Notes under the pieces: generated by a model
What the model saw: the letters and a program-made list of their open reading frames with translations, nothing else
Databases searched by the model: none
Told to the model about the DNA's origin: nothing
NCBI GenBank assembly: GCA_017646545.1
Contig: JAGCMI010000082.1
Span: 1 to 18,324 of the forward strand
Length of the DNA stretch: 18,324 bases
Source of the DNA: Oscillospiraceae bacterium
Lineage (GTDB): Bacteria > Bacillota > Clostridia > Oscillospirales > Oscillospiraceae
Direction of reading: 5' to 3'
Program-made: the position numbers and the translations under genes
Shown: piece after piece, positions 7,478-14,638 of the stretch
Layout of the letters: each line of letters starts with the position of its first letter
Numbering within the stretch: position 1 is the first letter of the stretch

Positions 7478-9817
7478 CTAATCTCGAATACTTAAGTCTG
7501 CAAATGTCAATTCTATGGTGGTGCCGGTGGGAACTTCCGTTCCTGCCGCCACCGATTGTCCGGTCACCACGACCTTCGGTTCCACCGACGGGTTACCGCT
7601 GACCAGAATATAAAGTCCCAGCTTGCCTGCCGCATCCGCGGCCTGCTGGCGGTTCATACCGGAAAAGTCCGGCACTTTCACTGTCCGCAATTGCTCCGGT
7701 TCTCCAAAATACAGCAGCACCTGACTGCCCCCCGGCACCGATTGCCCTGCGGCAGGGATCTGGCCGGTGACCGTATCCCCCTGCCCCACTTTCAGAAAGG
7801 TAAGGCTCAAGTCCTTCAGGGAAGCGGTCGCTTCCTTACTGGTTTGGCCGGTTAAATCCGGCATCACAACACTCTGGGATCGGATATCCTCCGCCCCGTA
7901 ATTTCGGGCCACCCCCAGATAAGGAAGGATGTCCGACATCACAGCGCCCACGGTGGGCGCCGCCATCACACCACCGGAAATATAGATACCGGTGGATCTG
8001 GACGGGGTATCCAATGCAACAAGTACAATATACTGCGGATCATCCATGGGCGCAACCCCCACAAATGATACGATTTTATCTAAAGTTGGTTTTCCGTTTT
8101 CGTCTAAAACATCAATCTTTTCACTGGTGCCGGTTTTGCCGCCGATGGAGTAACCTGCCACAGCGGCATTTTTAGCGGTGCCCTCTGTGACCACAGACTC
8201 CATCAAGGTGCACATGATCTTAGATGTTTCCGCAGAGATCACCTGCCGCATCACAGTGGGTTCCTGCTTCAAAACTGTATTGCCCTTGGCATCCAGCACC
8301 TCGGAAACAATGTACGGCTCCATGAGGTAGCCGCCATTGACCACCGCTGAGATGGCGCGAACCAACTGTAACGGAGTAAGCTTAAAGGTCTGTCCAAAGG
8401 AGGCGGATGTCAAAGAGGCGGTTCCCCATTTCTGGGTATCGGTCACCAAGGCTTTGTCAAAAAACACGCCCTTACTTTCACCGGACAGATCCAGCCCCGT
8501 CTTTTCCAGAACACCAAAATTTTTGACATACTCATAAAACCGATCTCCCCCCAATTCCAGCGCAATATTGGCAAAGGCGATGTTGCAGGAATTCTGCAAG
8601 GCTTGTGCCGTTGTCTGGGAACTGTGACCGGTGGAGCGCCAGCAATGCAGCAATTGGGCACGACCGGGGATTTGAGAGGAACCGGAGCAGTAAAAGTGAT
8701 TTTTTAAGGTGATGGCGCCGCTGTCCAGCGCTGCCGCCATGGTCAGCACCTTAAAGGTGGAACCCGGCTCATAGCCATCGGAGATCACCCGGTTACGCCA
8801 TTGTTTCAGGCGGGCATTCTGCAGCGCCTGCTTGTACTTTTGCAGACCCTGCTCATAGGCTTCGCTGCCCTGCGGGTGTAAAAGATAGCCAAGCCGCAGG
8901 TGTTCCACCAATTGCGCCTGCTTGGCGTCATAGACTTCAAGATAGGCATTGGGATCATAGCCGCCCAAGGTGGCCATGGCCAGAATCTCTCCGGTTTTCA
9001 CATTCATCACGATGCCAAAAGCACCGTTCTGCACATCATACCGGGCGATGGCTTCTTCCATCCGCTTTTCAAGACACTGCTGCACCGTGGCATCCAATGT
9101 CAGCACCACATCACATCCGGGGATGGACTGGACATACTTTTCATAGGAAAAGGGCATATCCATTTCGTTATTGCCCTTGGTGGTGATCACCTTGCCGGCT
9201 ATTCCGGAAAGAAAGGTGTTGTAGGATGCCTCGATTCCTTCCGACCCAACACCGGAGGCATTGGTAAAACCGATCACCTGAGAAGCAAGGCTACCATAGG
9301 GATAAAACCGTTTGGTGCTCGGCTCCAGATGGATGCCGGAAACATCTTCACTATTGATGAAATGGCGGATGTGGGCAGCGGTATCCGCATCAATCGCTGT
9401 GGCTATCTGCTTATATCGCATTTTAGTATCAGCAGCCTGCTGCGCGATCCATTCCGGGCTTATGTCCAGTATTTCCCCTAAAACACGGGATATTTCGCCA
9501 ATATCTTCCTTGGCCTGTTTTAGCTCGTGGGGATCTAAGTACACCGTTTCCACGCTTTGGCTGCCGGCTAATATATTCATATGTATATCGTATATGATAC
9601 CGCGGGTGGCAGAAACGGTGGTGGTGCGGGTCTGATTCCGCAGCGCAAGCGCTGCATAATAGTCATAATCCAGCACCATCAAATCAAAAAGCCGCAAACT
9701 CACCGGCACAAAGGCCAGAAAAGCCATCACCGCCGTCACTACCAAAATGCGGCTGTGATGGCCGGAATTGGCACGCACACGCTCGTATCGTTTTTTCTTC
9801 CCGGATGGTTTTGCCAC
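7478..9817 (-). CDS. Class B penicillin-binding protein with two PASTA domains (SpoVD/PBP2B type)
   Basis: This is a membrane-anchored D,D-transpeptidase that crosslinks new peptidoglycan, working with a SEDS polymerase. The 779-residue product has a basic cytoplasmic end, one membrane helix (about 24-46) and a dimerisation domain (about 55-230). The transpeptidase domain carries STFK (353-356, acyl-serine S353), SCN (410-412) and KTGTS (561-565). Two C-terminal PASTA domains follow (about 649-706 and 712-773). It is longer than typical SpoVD (about 645) or PBP2B (about 715). Part of the excess is a Gln-rich stretch of about 45 residues (292-340) just before the active-site serine. The start is GTG at 9815-9817, 8 bases after AAAGGGGG; the next in-frame Met lies inside the membrane helix. 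Vegetative (PbpB/FtsI) and sporulation (SpoVD) roles cannot be told apart from sequence. Confidence 0.93.
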   Translation of the reverse strand: MAKPSGKKKRYERVRANSGHHSRILVVTAVMAFLAFVPVSLRLFDLMVLDYDYYAALALRNQTRTTTVSATRGIIYDIHMNILAGSQSVETVYLDPHELKQAKEDIGEISRVLGEILDISPEWIAQQAADTKMRYKQIATAIDADTAAHIRHFINSEDVSGIHLEPSTKRFYPYGSLASQVIGFTNASGVGSEGIEASYNTFLSGIAGKVITTKGNNEMDMPFSYEKYVQSIPGCDVVLTLDATVQQCLEKRMEEAIARYDVQNGAFGIVMNVKTGEILAMATLGGYDPNAYLEVYDAKQAQLVEHLRLGYLLHPQGSEAYEQGLQKYKQALQNARLKQWRNRVISDGYEPGSTFKVLTMAAALDSGAITLKNHFYCSGSSQIPGRAQLLHCWRSTGHSSQTTAQALQNSCNIAFANIALELGGDRFYEYVKNFGVLEKTGLDLSGESKGVFFDKALVTDTQKWGTASLTSASFGQTFKLTPLQLVRAISAVVNGGYLMEPYIVSEVLDAKGNTVLKQEPTVMRQVISAETSKIMCTLMESVVTEGTAKNAAVAGYSIGGKTGTSEKIDVLDENGKPTLDKIVSFVGVAPMDDPQYIVLVALDTPSRSTGIYISGGVMAAPTVGAVMSDILPYLGVARNYGAEDIRSQSVVMPDLTGQTSKEATASLKDLSLTFLKVGQGDTVTGQIPAAGQSVPGGSQVLLYFGEPEQLRTVKVPDFSGMNRQQAADAAGKLGLYILVSGNPSVEPKVVVTGQSVAAGTEVPTGTTIELTFADLSIRD

Positions 9818-9843
9818 AGGGTCGGCCCCCTTTCAGATATTGC

Positions 9844-9879
9844 AAAAATGGGCAGCAAGGGAATCCCTTACTGCCCATT
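9844..9879 (-). terminator. Hairpin with short T-run between ftsL-like gene and PBP gene (terminator or attenuator)
   Basis: On the minus strand a 9-base-pair outer stem (9847-9855 with 9871-9879) continues, after one mismatch, into a 5-base-pair inner stem (9857-9861 with 9865-9869) with a 3-base loop. The outgoing strand ends in five T residues (9848 down to 9844) and then GCA. It lies in the 99-base gap of the dcw operon, 15-20 bases upstream of the PBP ribosome site. There is no room for a promoter between it and that gene. It may be a partial terminator setting expression of downstream genes, or a processing or stability hairpin. Confidence 0.6.
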
Positions 9880-9916
9880 GCAGCTACTATCCTAATTTTA
9901 TGGGCCGGGACGGCGT

Positions 9917-10387
9917 TTATGCAAAAATTCCGGTCAGGAATGTGGTCACCGTGTCCCAGAAGCTCATCCGTGTTTCTTCCTGCTGGGGCGGCTCCATACC
10001 GAGGCGCACACGCTGCATATCTTCAGCAGGCACCATGCCGGCATCCAGCGCGATCTGCAGGATCTCGTCCAGATCATAGCCTTCTTCATAAGTCTGCTGC
10101 AGCTGAACATTCTCCTGCTCCAGCTGCTGCACATACATACTCATCTGCGCAGCCTGCTGCAGGCTGTGGCGGTACTCCACCAGACCAACCACCATGGCAA
10201 CGAGCATAACCACAGCAAGGGCGATGCCGCAAAGGGCAACCGGATCCACTGCAATGACTTTACGCTCAGCACGGTGGCGGGCATATACAGGTGCGGTGTT
10301 ATCGCGCTCATCATTACGCTCCACCTTCCACGCTGCGGTGCCGTTCATGGGATATTTAACATACTGAACATCAGCTTGCAGTGCCAT
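9917..10387 (-). CDS. FtsL/DivIC-like septum formation protein
   Basis: This is a small bitopic division protein, probably the FtsL of this cluster, which would pair with DivIB and DivIC and control the septal PBP-FtsW complex. The 156-residue product has a charged cytoplasmic region (1-46), one membrane helix (about 49-71) and a Gln/Glu-rich coiled coil (about 72-100). The typical FtsL/DivIC end EGYDLDEILQIALDAGMVP (102-120) follows. I start at ATG 10385-10387, 8 bases after GAAAGGAAG, rather than at an upstream GTG (10421-10423) that would overlap rsmH and has no ribosome site. The last 16 residues (MSFWDTVTTFLTGIFA) form an unusual hydrophobic or amphipathic tail. Position between rsmH and the PBP gene supports FtsL, but sequence does not exclude DivIC. 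Confidence 0.82.
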   Translation of the reverse strand: MALQADVQYVKYPMNGTAAWKVERNDERDNTAPVYARHRAERKVIAVDPVALCGIALAVVMLVAMVVGLVEYRHSLQQAAQMSMYVQQLEQENVQLQQTYEEGYDLDEILQIALDAGMVPAEDMQRVRLGMEPPQQEETRMSFWDTVTTFLTGIFA

Positions 10388-10403
10388 GGTTCTCGCTTCC
10401 TTT

Positions 10404-11339
10404 CTATATCTTTTCGCACACACGAAGTTTGGCGCTTCGTGCTCTGGGATTTCGTTCCAGTTCTTCCTCTGTAGAAGTAATAGGCTTGCGGCTGATGAGT
10501 TTTACCGCAGGCTTTTTGCCACATACGCACACCGGGAAATGGGGCGGGCAGGTGCAACCCTTGGATGCATCCGTCATTCCCACTTTTACAATTCTGTCTT
10601 CCAGGGAGTGGAATGTGATGATGGCCAGACGGCCACCGGGATTCAGCGCAGGGATGGCATCGCGCATCACCTTTTCAACGGAGCTCAGCTCATCGTTGAC
10701 CGCGATGCGGATGGCTTGGAAACTGCGCTTGGCGGGATGCTGCTTTTCACGCAGCGCCGCAGCGGGCATGGCGGAGCGGATAATGTCCACCAGTTCCAAT
10801 GTGGTTTCGATGGGTTTCTCTTCTCTACGGCGGCAGATCGCAGCAGCGATCTGGGGTGCGTAACGCTCCTCACCGTAGGTATACAAGATCCGCTTCAGTT
10901 CCTCCTGAGACCAGGTGTTGACCACCGTATGGGCTGTAAGGGGATCTTCGTTATTCATTCTCATATCCAGGGGGGCATCTGCCATATAGGAGAAACCCCG
11001 GGCGCCATCATCCAACTGCGGAGAAGAAACGCCCAGATCCAGCAAGATGCCGTCCACGGCATCGATGCCCAGATCCTGCAAGACCTGCTTGATCTCGCAG
11101 AAGTTGGAGTGGACCAAAGTCACACGGTCACCAAAGGGCTTCAAACGCTCCCCTGCTGCCTTGAGGGCGACGGGGTCACGATCGATGCCGATGAGCCGAC
11201 CGGTGGTCAGCTTTGCAGCAATATGGCTGGAGTGACCGGCACCGCCCAAGGTGCCATCTACATAGATGCCGTCGGGCTTAATGTCAAGGGCCTCGATACA
11301 TTCATCCAGCAAAACGGATACATGATAAAAATCACTCAT
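10404..11339 (-). CDS. rsmH: RsmH: 16S rRNA (cytosine-1402 N4)-methyltransferase
   Basis: RsmH (formerly MraW) uses S-adenosylmethionine to methylate N4 of C1402 in the decoding centre of 16S rRNA. The 311-residue product shows HVSVLLDE (6-13), the SAM loop VDGTLGGAGHS (27-37), LLDLGVSSPQLD, GFSYMADAPLDMRM and the C-terminal NPRARSAKLR (297-306), all family hallmarks. Length is typical. Its ATG overlaps the mraZ stop by 4 bases (ATGA), so translation is probably coupled. It is the second gene of the dcw operon, as in most bacteria. The partner enzyme RsmI, which adds the 2'-O-methyl to the same nucleotide, is encoded at 15396-16235 on the other strand. Confidence 0.97.
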   Translation of the reverse strand: MSDFYHVSVLLDECIEALDIKPDGIYVDGTLGGAGHSSHIAAKLTTGRLIGIDRDPVALKAAGERLKPFGDRVTLVHSNFCEIKQVLQDLGIDAVDGILLDLGVSSPQLDDGARGFSYMADAPLDMRMNNEDPLTAHTVVNTWSQEELKRILYTYGEERYAPQIAAAICRRREEKPIETTLELVDIIRSAMPAAALREKQHPAKRSFQAIRIAVNDELSSVEKVMRDAIPALNPGGRLAIITFHSLEDRIVKVGMTDASKGCTCPPHFPVCVCGKKPAVKLISRKPITSTEEELERNPRARSAKLRVCEKI

Positions 11340-11764
11340 AGACCGATCGCCTCCAAAGAAGCCATCAGCTTTTCGGGAGTCAAATTCTCCAGCTCGAAGG
11401 CATCGAATTCAGCAGCGTCCCAAATTTCGGCCTGACCTGCACGACCAACGATCACCACATCTTTGGAGATGCCGGCATAGTTCATCAGGTTTTGGGTCAG
11501 GGAGAATCGGTTCTGCTTGTCAGGGGCGCACTCGGTGGCGTTGATGAAAATCAGACTGGTGGGGCCGGAGCGCTGTGCCAGAGGCAAGCGATTGTAATTC
11601 TCGCTGAGGGTTTGCCAATCCTCTTTAGAATACACGGTAAGGCAACGATGACCACAATTGAAGCCCAGCGTGACATAAAACTCTCTACCCAACTCCTCAC
11701 GAAGCTTTGCAGGGACGAACAAACGGTTTTTGTCATCCATTTTCGCCGGGTATTTGCCGATCAT
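11336..11764 (-). CDS. mraZ: MraZ: transcriptional regulator of the division cluster
   Basis: MraZ is a ring-forming DNA-binding protein with two SpoVT/AbrB-like swapped-hairpin repeats. It binds direct repeats upstream of its own gene and usually represses the dcw operon. The 142-residue product shows repeat 1 at about 5-50 (KMDDKNRLFVPAKLR, with D11 and R14) and repeat 2 at about 82-118 (DKQNRFSLTQNL, with D82 and R86). Together these give the paired D-x-x-x-R signature. The ATG follows a strong GGAGGAGGTGAGG ribosome site. It is the first gene of the cluster, and both a promoter and candidate MraZ boxes lie directly upstream, so autoregulation is likely. Confidence 0.96.
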   Translation of the reverse strand: MIGKYPAKMDDKNRLFVPAKLREELGREFYVTLGFNCGHRCLTVYSKEDWQTLSENYNRLPLAQRSGPTSLIFINATECAPDKQNRFSLTQNLMNYAGISKDVVIVGRAGQAEIWDAAEFDAFELENLTPEKLMASLEAIGL

Positions 11765-11779
11765 GTAGCCTCACCTCCT

Positions 11780-11813
11780 CCATTTTGCACCACTTTGCTA
11801 CCATTTTGCACCA
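11780..11813 (-). promoter_or_regulatory. Candidate MraZ operator: four TGG direct repeats
   Basis: Reading the minus strand toward mraZ there are four TGG units whose plus-strand CCA starts are at 11811, 11801, 11790 and 11780, spaced 10, 11 and 10 bases. Two of them are the identical decamer TGGTGCAAAA; the others are TGGTA and TGGAG. MraZ is known to bind three or four short G-rich direct repeats at about one helical turn. The repeats lie just downstream of the predicted transcription start and before the ribosome site, a position suited to repression. Confidence 0.72.
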
Positions 11814-11822
11814 CGTAACAAC

Positions 11823-11851
11823 AGTATAACAACACTTTCTAGAAAAATCAA
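11823..11851 (-). promoter_or_regulatory. Sigma-A-type promoter of mraZ and the dcw operon
   Basis: A -35 TTGATT (11846-11851) and a -10 TATACT (11823-11828) are separated by 17 bases on the minus strand. A/T-rich tracts that could act as an UP element lie directly upstream (about 11852-11880). The start would fall near 11816, at the edge of the candidate MraZ repeats. No other good promoter is visible before the one in front of ftsZ, so this probably drives mraZ through divIB. Confidence 0.8.
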
Positions 11852-11903
11852 TCTTTTTTTATCAAAAATCTCAAAATTTTCCACGAAAAGTAGGTGAATT
11901 CCG

Positions 11904-11929
11904 TATTTTTGAACAGATGTTCAAAAATA
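11904..11929. repeat. Perfect 11-base inverted repeat at the clpC stop (GAAC-N4-GTTC core)
   Basis: The arms TATTTTTGAAC (11904-11914) and GTTCAAAAATA (11919-11929) are perfectly complementary around the 4-base loop AGAT; the clpC stop codon (11921-11923) lies in the right arm. It could fold as an A/U-rich hairpin that ends clpC transcripts, although no T-run follows on the minus strand. The core GAAC-N4-GTTC also matches the Gram-positive LexA (SOS) operator core. Function is open between these readings. Confidence 0.5.
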
Positions 11930-14242
11930 GAGCAATATTTCTCCATTTTCCAATTCAGCTGTGATTTTTTCCGGCTTTTTCGGAGCGGTCAGCAAGAGAT
12001 TGGCCAACGGTGCTTCCAACCGCTGCTGCACCAACTGGCGAAGCTGCCGCGCGCCGCCCTGATTTTTACACTGCACCGCCATCTCTGCAGCCAATGCATC
12101 AGGCAATTCCAGTTCGATCCCCACCTGCGACACCCGCTGTTGCAACATGGAAATGGCTCTGCCGGCAATCTGCTCCATATCCTCCGTCTGCAAAGATCGG
12201 AAGTGGATGATGCGGTCCAATCGACCCAAAAACTCGGGAGAAAAGGTCTGGCGCAGCTGCTGCTCCGTCTGTCCATCCCGTCCTGCAGGACAAAATCCAA
12301 AGCCATCGTGACTTTGATGTCCACCCACATTAGAGGTCATGACCACAATGGCATTTTTGAAGCTGACACGGCGGCCGGTGGAGTCGGTGAGCTCCCCTTC
12401 CTCCATAATTTGCAGTAAAATACCTGTCACATCCCGATGGGCTTTTTCCAGTTCATCAAAGAGCACCAGACAGTAGGGTCTGCGTCGCACCGCCTCCGTC
12501 AGTTTGCCGCCTTCCTCATATCCCACATAACCGGGAGGGGCACCGATGAGTCGGGAAAGCGATTGTTTTTCCATATATTCCGTCATATCCAAGCGGATGA
12601 AGGATTTTTTACTCCCATAGATTTCCTCTGCTAAAGCCCGGCAAAGTTCCGTTTTACCCACACCCGTAGGCCCTGCAAAAAGCATACTTGCCACCGGGCG
12701 GGCGGCATCCCGGATGCCACAGAACCCCCGTCGCACCGCATCCGCTACCGCCGCCACCGCAGGCTGCTGACCAATCACCCGCTGCGCCAACACCTGCTCC
12801 AAATTCAACAGGCGCTGCCGTTCATCGGCGGTAAGCCGTCCCACGGGAATCCCCGTCCGATCCGACACCGCCCAAGCAATATCCCGGGCGGTGACACAGC
12901 AGCCATGGGCCTCGTCATCGGTACGAACAACAGTCTGCATTTTGTCCCGCAGTTCGGCAGCAAGCTCAAAGCGCTTTTCACGAACAGCTTCATGCAGCTG
13001 GTTTTCCAGTTCTTTGCGAGGCGCCGCCCCACCATGGCGCTGCTCTGCCAATCTGGCTCTGGCTGCCCCTTCATCCAGCAGGTCAATGGCTTTATCCGGC
13101 AGATACAGATCCGGCAGGTAGCGCACCGACAGGTGCACCGCCTCTTTCAGCGCATCCTCTCCGATGCGAATGTGATGGTGCTTTTCCAGACCCGGTCTGA
13201 GGGCGCGCAAAATGTTCATGGTGCTCTCCGCGCTGGGTTCTTCCACCATAACCGCACGGAAGCGGCGCTCCAACGCCGCATCCTTTTCGATATATTTCCG
13301 GTATTCGTCCACGGTGGTGGCGCCCAAAATCTGCAGTTCTCCCCGTCCCAGCGCCGGCTTAAAGATATTGGCTGCGTCGATAGCGCCCTCTGCCGCACCG
13401 GCACCGACAATGGTGTGCATTTCGTCCACGAACAAAATCACATCCCCGCAGCGCCTGATCTCTGCCAGCACATCCCGCAGCCGTTCTTCAAATTCGCCCC
13501 GGTATTTGGTTCCGGCCACCAGATTGGCCATGTTCAAGCTGACCAATCTTTTGTCTTTCAACTGGGGCGGTACATCCCCCAATGCCATCCGCTGCGCCAG
13601 ACCTTCGGCAATGGCAGTTTTGCCCACCCCGGGCTCCCCTACCAATGCCGGATTATTCTTATTCTTTCGGCTGAGAATACCGATGACCACATCAATTTCC
13701 CGATCTCTTCCAATCACCGGATCCATGGCAGCCGCCTTTGCCACCATATCCTCACTGAATTGCTCCAATAATTTCGTGGATAACCCCTCCTTTTTTCGTT
13801 TTGCAGGCTCCCGATAGCCCAGCATTTTATACTCCACGGCATGAGAAAACAGCATCTTCGGATCCACACCGCAGAGCCGAAGCAAATGCGCCGCTGTGGA
13901 ATGCTCCGCCCGGGCCAGAGAGAGCAGAATATGTTCCGGAAAGATCTCCCGTTCTCCGCTGCTGCCAGCCTCCAACGATGCATAGGACAATACGCTGCGG
14001 GCATCCCGGGACAACCCCTGCTGCAATGGCAGACCCGATTGCCCCTGACCAAAATGCAGGATGGTCAAATCCTGCAGCAATGCTTCCGACACGCCAAAGG
14101 AGCGGATCAGCCGCCCCTCCCAGCTTTCCAGCGCCGTCAGCGCCAGCAACAAGTGGGCCGTACCCACATAACTGTGACCCAAATTTCTGGATCTGGCAGC
14201 CGCATCCAAAATCAATTTCGCCGCATCCGGACGATAAGCCAT
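11921..14242 (-). CDS. clpC: ClpC-type AAA+ protein-unfolding ATPase
   Basis: ClpC is a Hsp100 unfoldase that feeds proteins to the ClpP protease in the cytoplasm. The 773-residue product has two N-terminal Clp repeats (about 1-140). D1 has Walker A GEPGVGKT (202-209), pore loop KYRGE (246-250) and Walker B FVDEMH (271-276). A short middle domain with a UVR-like helix follows (ENQLHEAVREKRFELAAELR, 412-431). D2 has Walker A GPTGVGKT (524-531), pore loop GYVGY (571-575) and FDELEKAH (595-602). An FGF tripeptide (648-650) sits where ClpP-binding loops occur. I start at ATG 14240-14242 after GGGGGG; the frame stays open upstream but encodes no domain. It is slightly shorter than the usual 810-820 residues. 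It is not next to ctsR, mcsA or mcsB, and I see no CtsR box upstream. Confidence 0.94.
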   Translation of the reverse strand: MAYRPDAAKLILDAAARSRNLGHSYVGTAHLLLALTALESWEGRLIRSFGVSEALLQDLTILHFGQGQSGLPLQQGLSRDARSVLSYASLEAGSSGEREIFPEHILLSLARAEHSTAAHLLRLCGVDPKMLFSHAVEYKMLGYREPAKRKKEGLSTKLLEQFSEDMVAKAAAMDPVIGRDREIDVVIGILSRKNKNNPALVGEPGVGKTAIAEGLAQRMALGDVPPQLKDKRLVSLNMANLVAGTKYRGEFEERLRDVLAEIRRCGDVILFVDEMHTIVGAGAAEGAIDAANIFKPALGRGELQILGATTVDEYRKYIEKDAALERRFRAVMVEEPSAESTMNILRALRPGLEKHHHIRIGEDALKEAVHLSVRYLPDLYLPDKAIDLLDEGAARARLAEQRHGGAAPRKELENQLHEAVREKRFELAAELRDKMQTVVRTDDEAHGCCVTARDIAWAVSDRTGIPVGRLTADERQRLLNLEQVLAQRVIGQQPAVAAVADAVRRGFCGIRDAARPVASMLFAGPTGVGKTELCRALAEEIYGSKKSFIRLDMTEYMEKQSLSRLIGAPPGYVGYEEGGKLTEAVRRRPYCLVLFDELEKAHRDVTGILLQIMEEGELTDSTGRRVSFKNAIVVMTSNVGGHQSHDGFGFCPAGRDGQTEQQLRQTFSPEFLGRLDRIIHFRSLQTEDMEQIAGRAISMLQQRVSQVGIELELPDALAAEMAVQCKNQGGARQLRQLVQQRLEAPLANLLLTAPKKPEKITAELENGEILLYF

Positions 14243-14315
14243 AGTGATCCCCCCTATTGCCGGAAATTCTCCCCTCGGAAAGAAAAAAATATACGGTGAA
14301 AAATGAAAATAGGAA

Positions 14316-14343
14316 TTGCTTTTTCTGAAATCCATGTTAGAAT
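14316..14343 (+). promoter_or_regulatory. Promoter of the ferredoxin gene
   Basis: On the plus strand TTGCTT (14316-14321) and TAGAAT (14338-14343) are separated by 16 bases, and an extended -10 TG lies one base before TAGAAT. The start would be near 14350. The leader holds a weak hairpin (14353-14371) and a GGAGG ribosome site. The region 14243-14397 between the divergent clpC and ferredoxin genes must also hold the clpC promoter, but I find no convincing -35/-10 pair for it. Confidence 0.6.
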
Positions 14344-14397
14344 ATTGTTAACCATCGCCGTATCGGGGATGAGAAACAAACATGGAGGAACATAATC

Positions 14398-14568
14398 ATG
14401 GCATACAAGATTACTGACGCCTGCGTCAAGTGCGGTGCTTGCGCCGACAACTGCCCTGTTGAGGCTATCTCCGAGGGCGACGAGATGTTTGTCATCGACG
14501 CCGACACCTGCGTTAGCTGCGGCGCCTGCTGCGACAACTGCCCTGTTGAGGCTATCGTCGAGGAGTAA
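14398..14568 (+). CDS. Clostridial-type 2[4Fe-4S] ferredoxin
   Basis: This is a small soluble electron carrier of 56 residues, the usual size for clostridial ferredoxin. Two complete cluster motifs are present: CVKCGACADNCP (C9, C12, C15, C19) and CVSCGACCDNCP (C38, C41, C44, C48). Each is followed by VEAI. In such proteins the fourth cysteine of each motif ligates the other cluster. C45 is an extra cysteine. The ATG lies 9 bases after GGAGG. It has its own promoter upstream and an intrinsic terminator downstream, so it is probably mostly monocistronic and well expressed. A 24-base stretch is repeated exactly within the gene, a trace of its internal duplication. Electron partners cannot be inferred from the neighbours. 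Confidence 0.97.
   Translation: MAYKITDACVKCGACADNCPVEAISEGDEMFVIDADTCVSCGACCDNCPVEAIVEE
14446..14556 (+). repeat. Exact 24-base internal repeat in the ferredoxin gene
   Basis: Positions 14446-14469 and 14533-14556 are identical over 24 bases. Both encode DNCPVEAI with the same codon at all eight positions. The first half of each cluster motif differs at synonymous sites, so the identity is local. This may reflect gene conversion between the halves or strong codon preference. Confidence 0.9.
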
Positions 14569-14588
14569 TCCCCCCACAAAACGAGGTT

Positions 14589-14624
14589 GGCCTGTGCATC
14601 ATTTAAGATGCACAGGCTAATTTT
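14589..14624 (+). terminator. Intrinsic terminator after the ferredoxin gene
   Basis: A perfect 11-base-pair stem GCCTGTGCATC/GATGCACAGGC (14590-14600 with 14607-14617) has a 6-base loop, an outer G-T pair and a following TAATTTT tract. It lies 21 bases after the ferredoxin stop. The next gene starts only 14 bases after its T-run, so that gene depends on read-through or on a promoter I cannot see. Confidence 0.9.
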
Positions 14625-14638
14625 CTATGGAGAAAGCT

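Noticed and set aside
4682..7495. Very long plus-strand open frames opposite murF and murE (478 and 445 codons), and similar ones opposite divIB and murG
   Set aside because: They run antisense to clear Mur ligase and division genes, lack ribosome sites, have His/Gln-rich low-information sequence and no recognisable motif. They arise from the codon bias of the real genes.
10388..10423. GTG start for the FtsL-like protein overlapping the end of rsmH
   Set aside because: No ribosome site precedes it, while ATG 10387 has GAAAGGAAG at 8 bases.
14243..14335. A longer ClpC start adding 31 residues (MDFRKSNSYF...)
   Set aside because: ClpC proteins begin close to the first Clp repeat; ATG 14242 has a G-rich ribosome site, and the extension is a Phe-rich sequence read from the intergenic promoter region.
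14254..14577. Minus-strand frame with an internal repeat (DSLNRAVV appearing twice)
   Set aside because: The repeat is the antisense image of the duplicated ferredoxin motif; the frame has no ribosome site.
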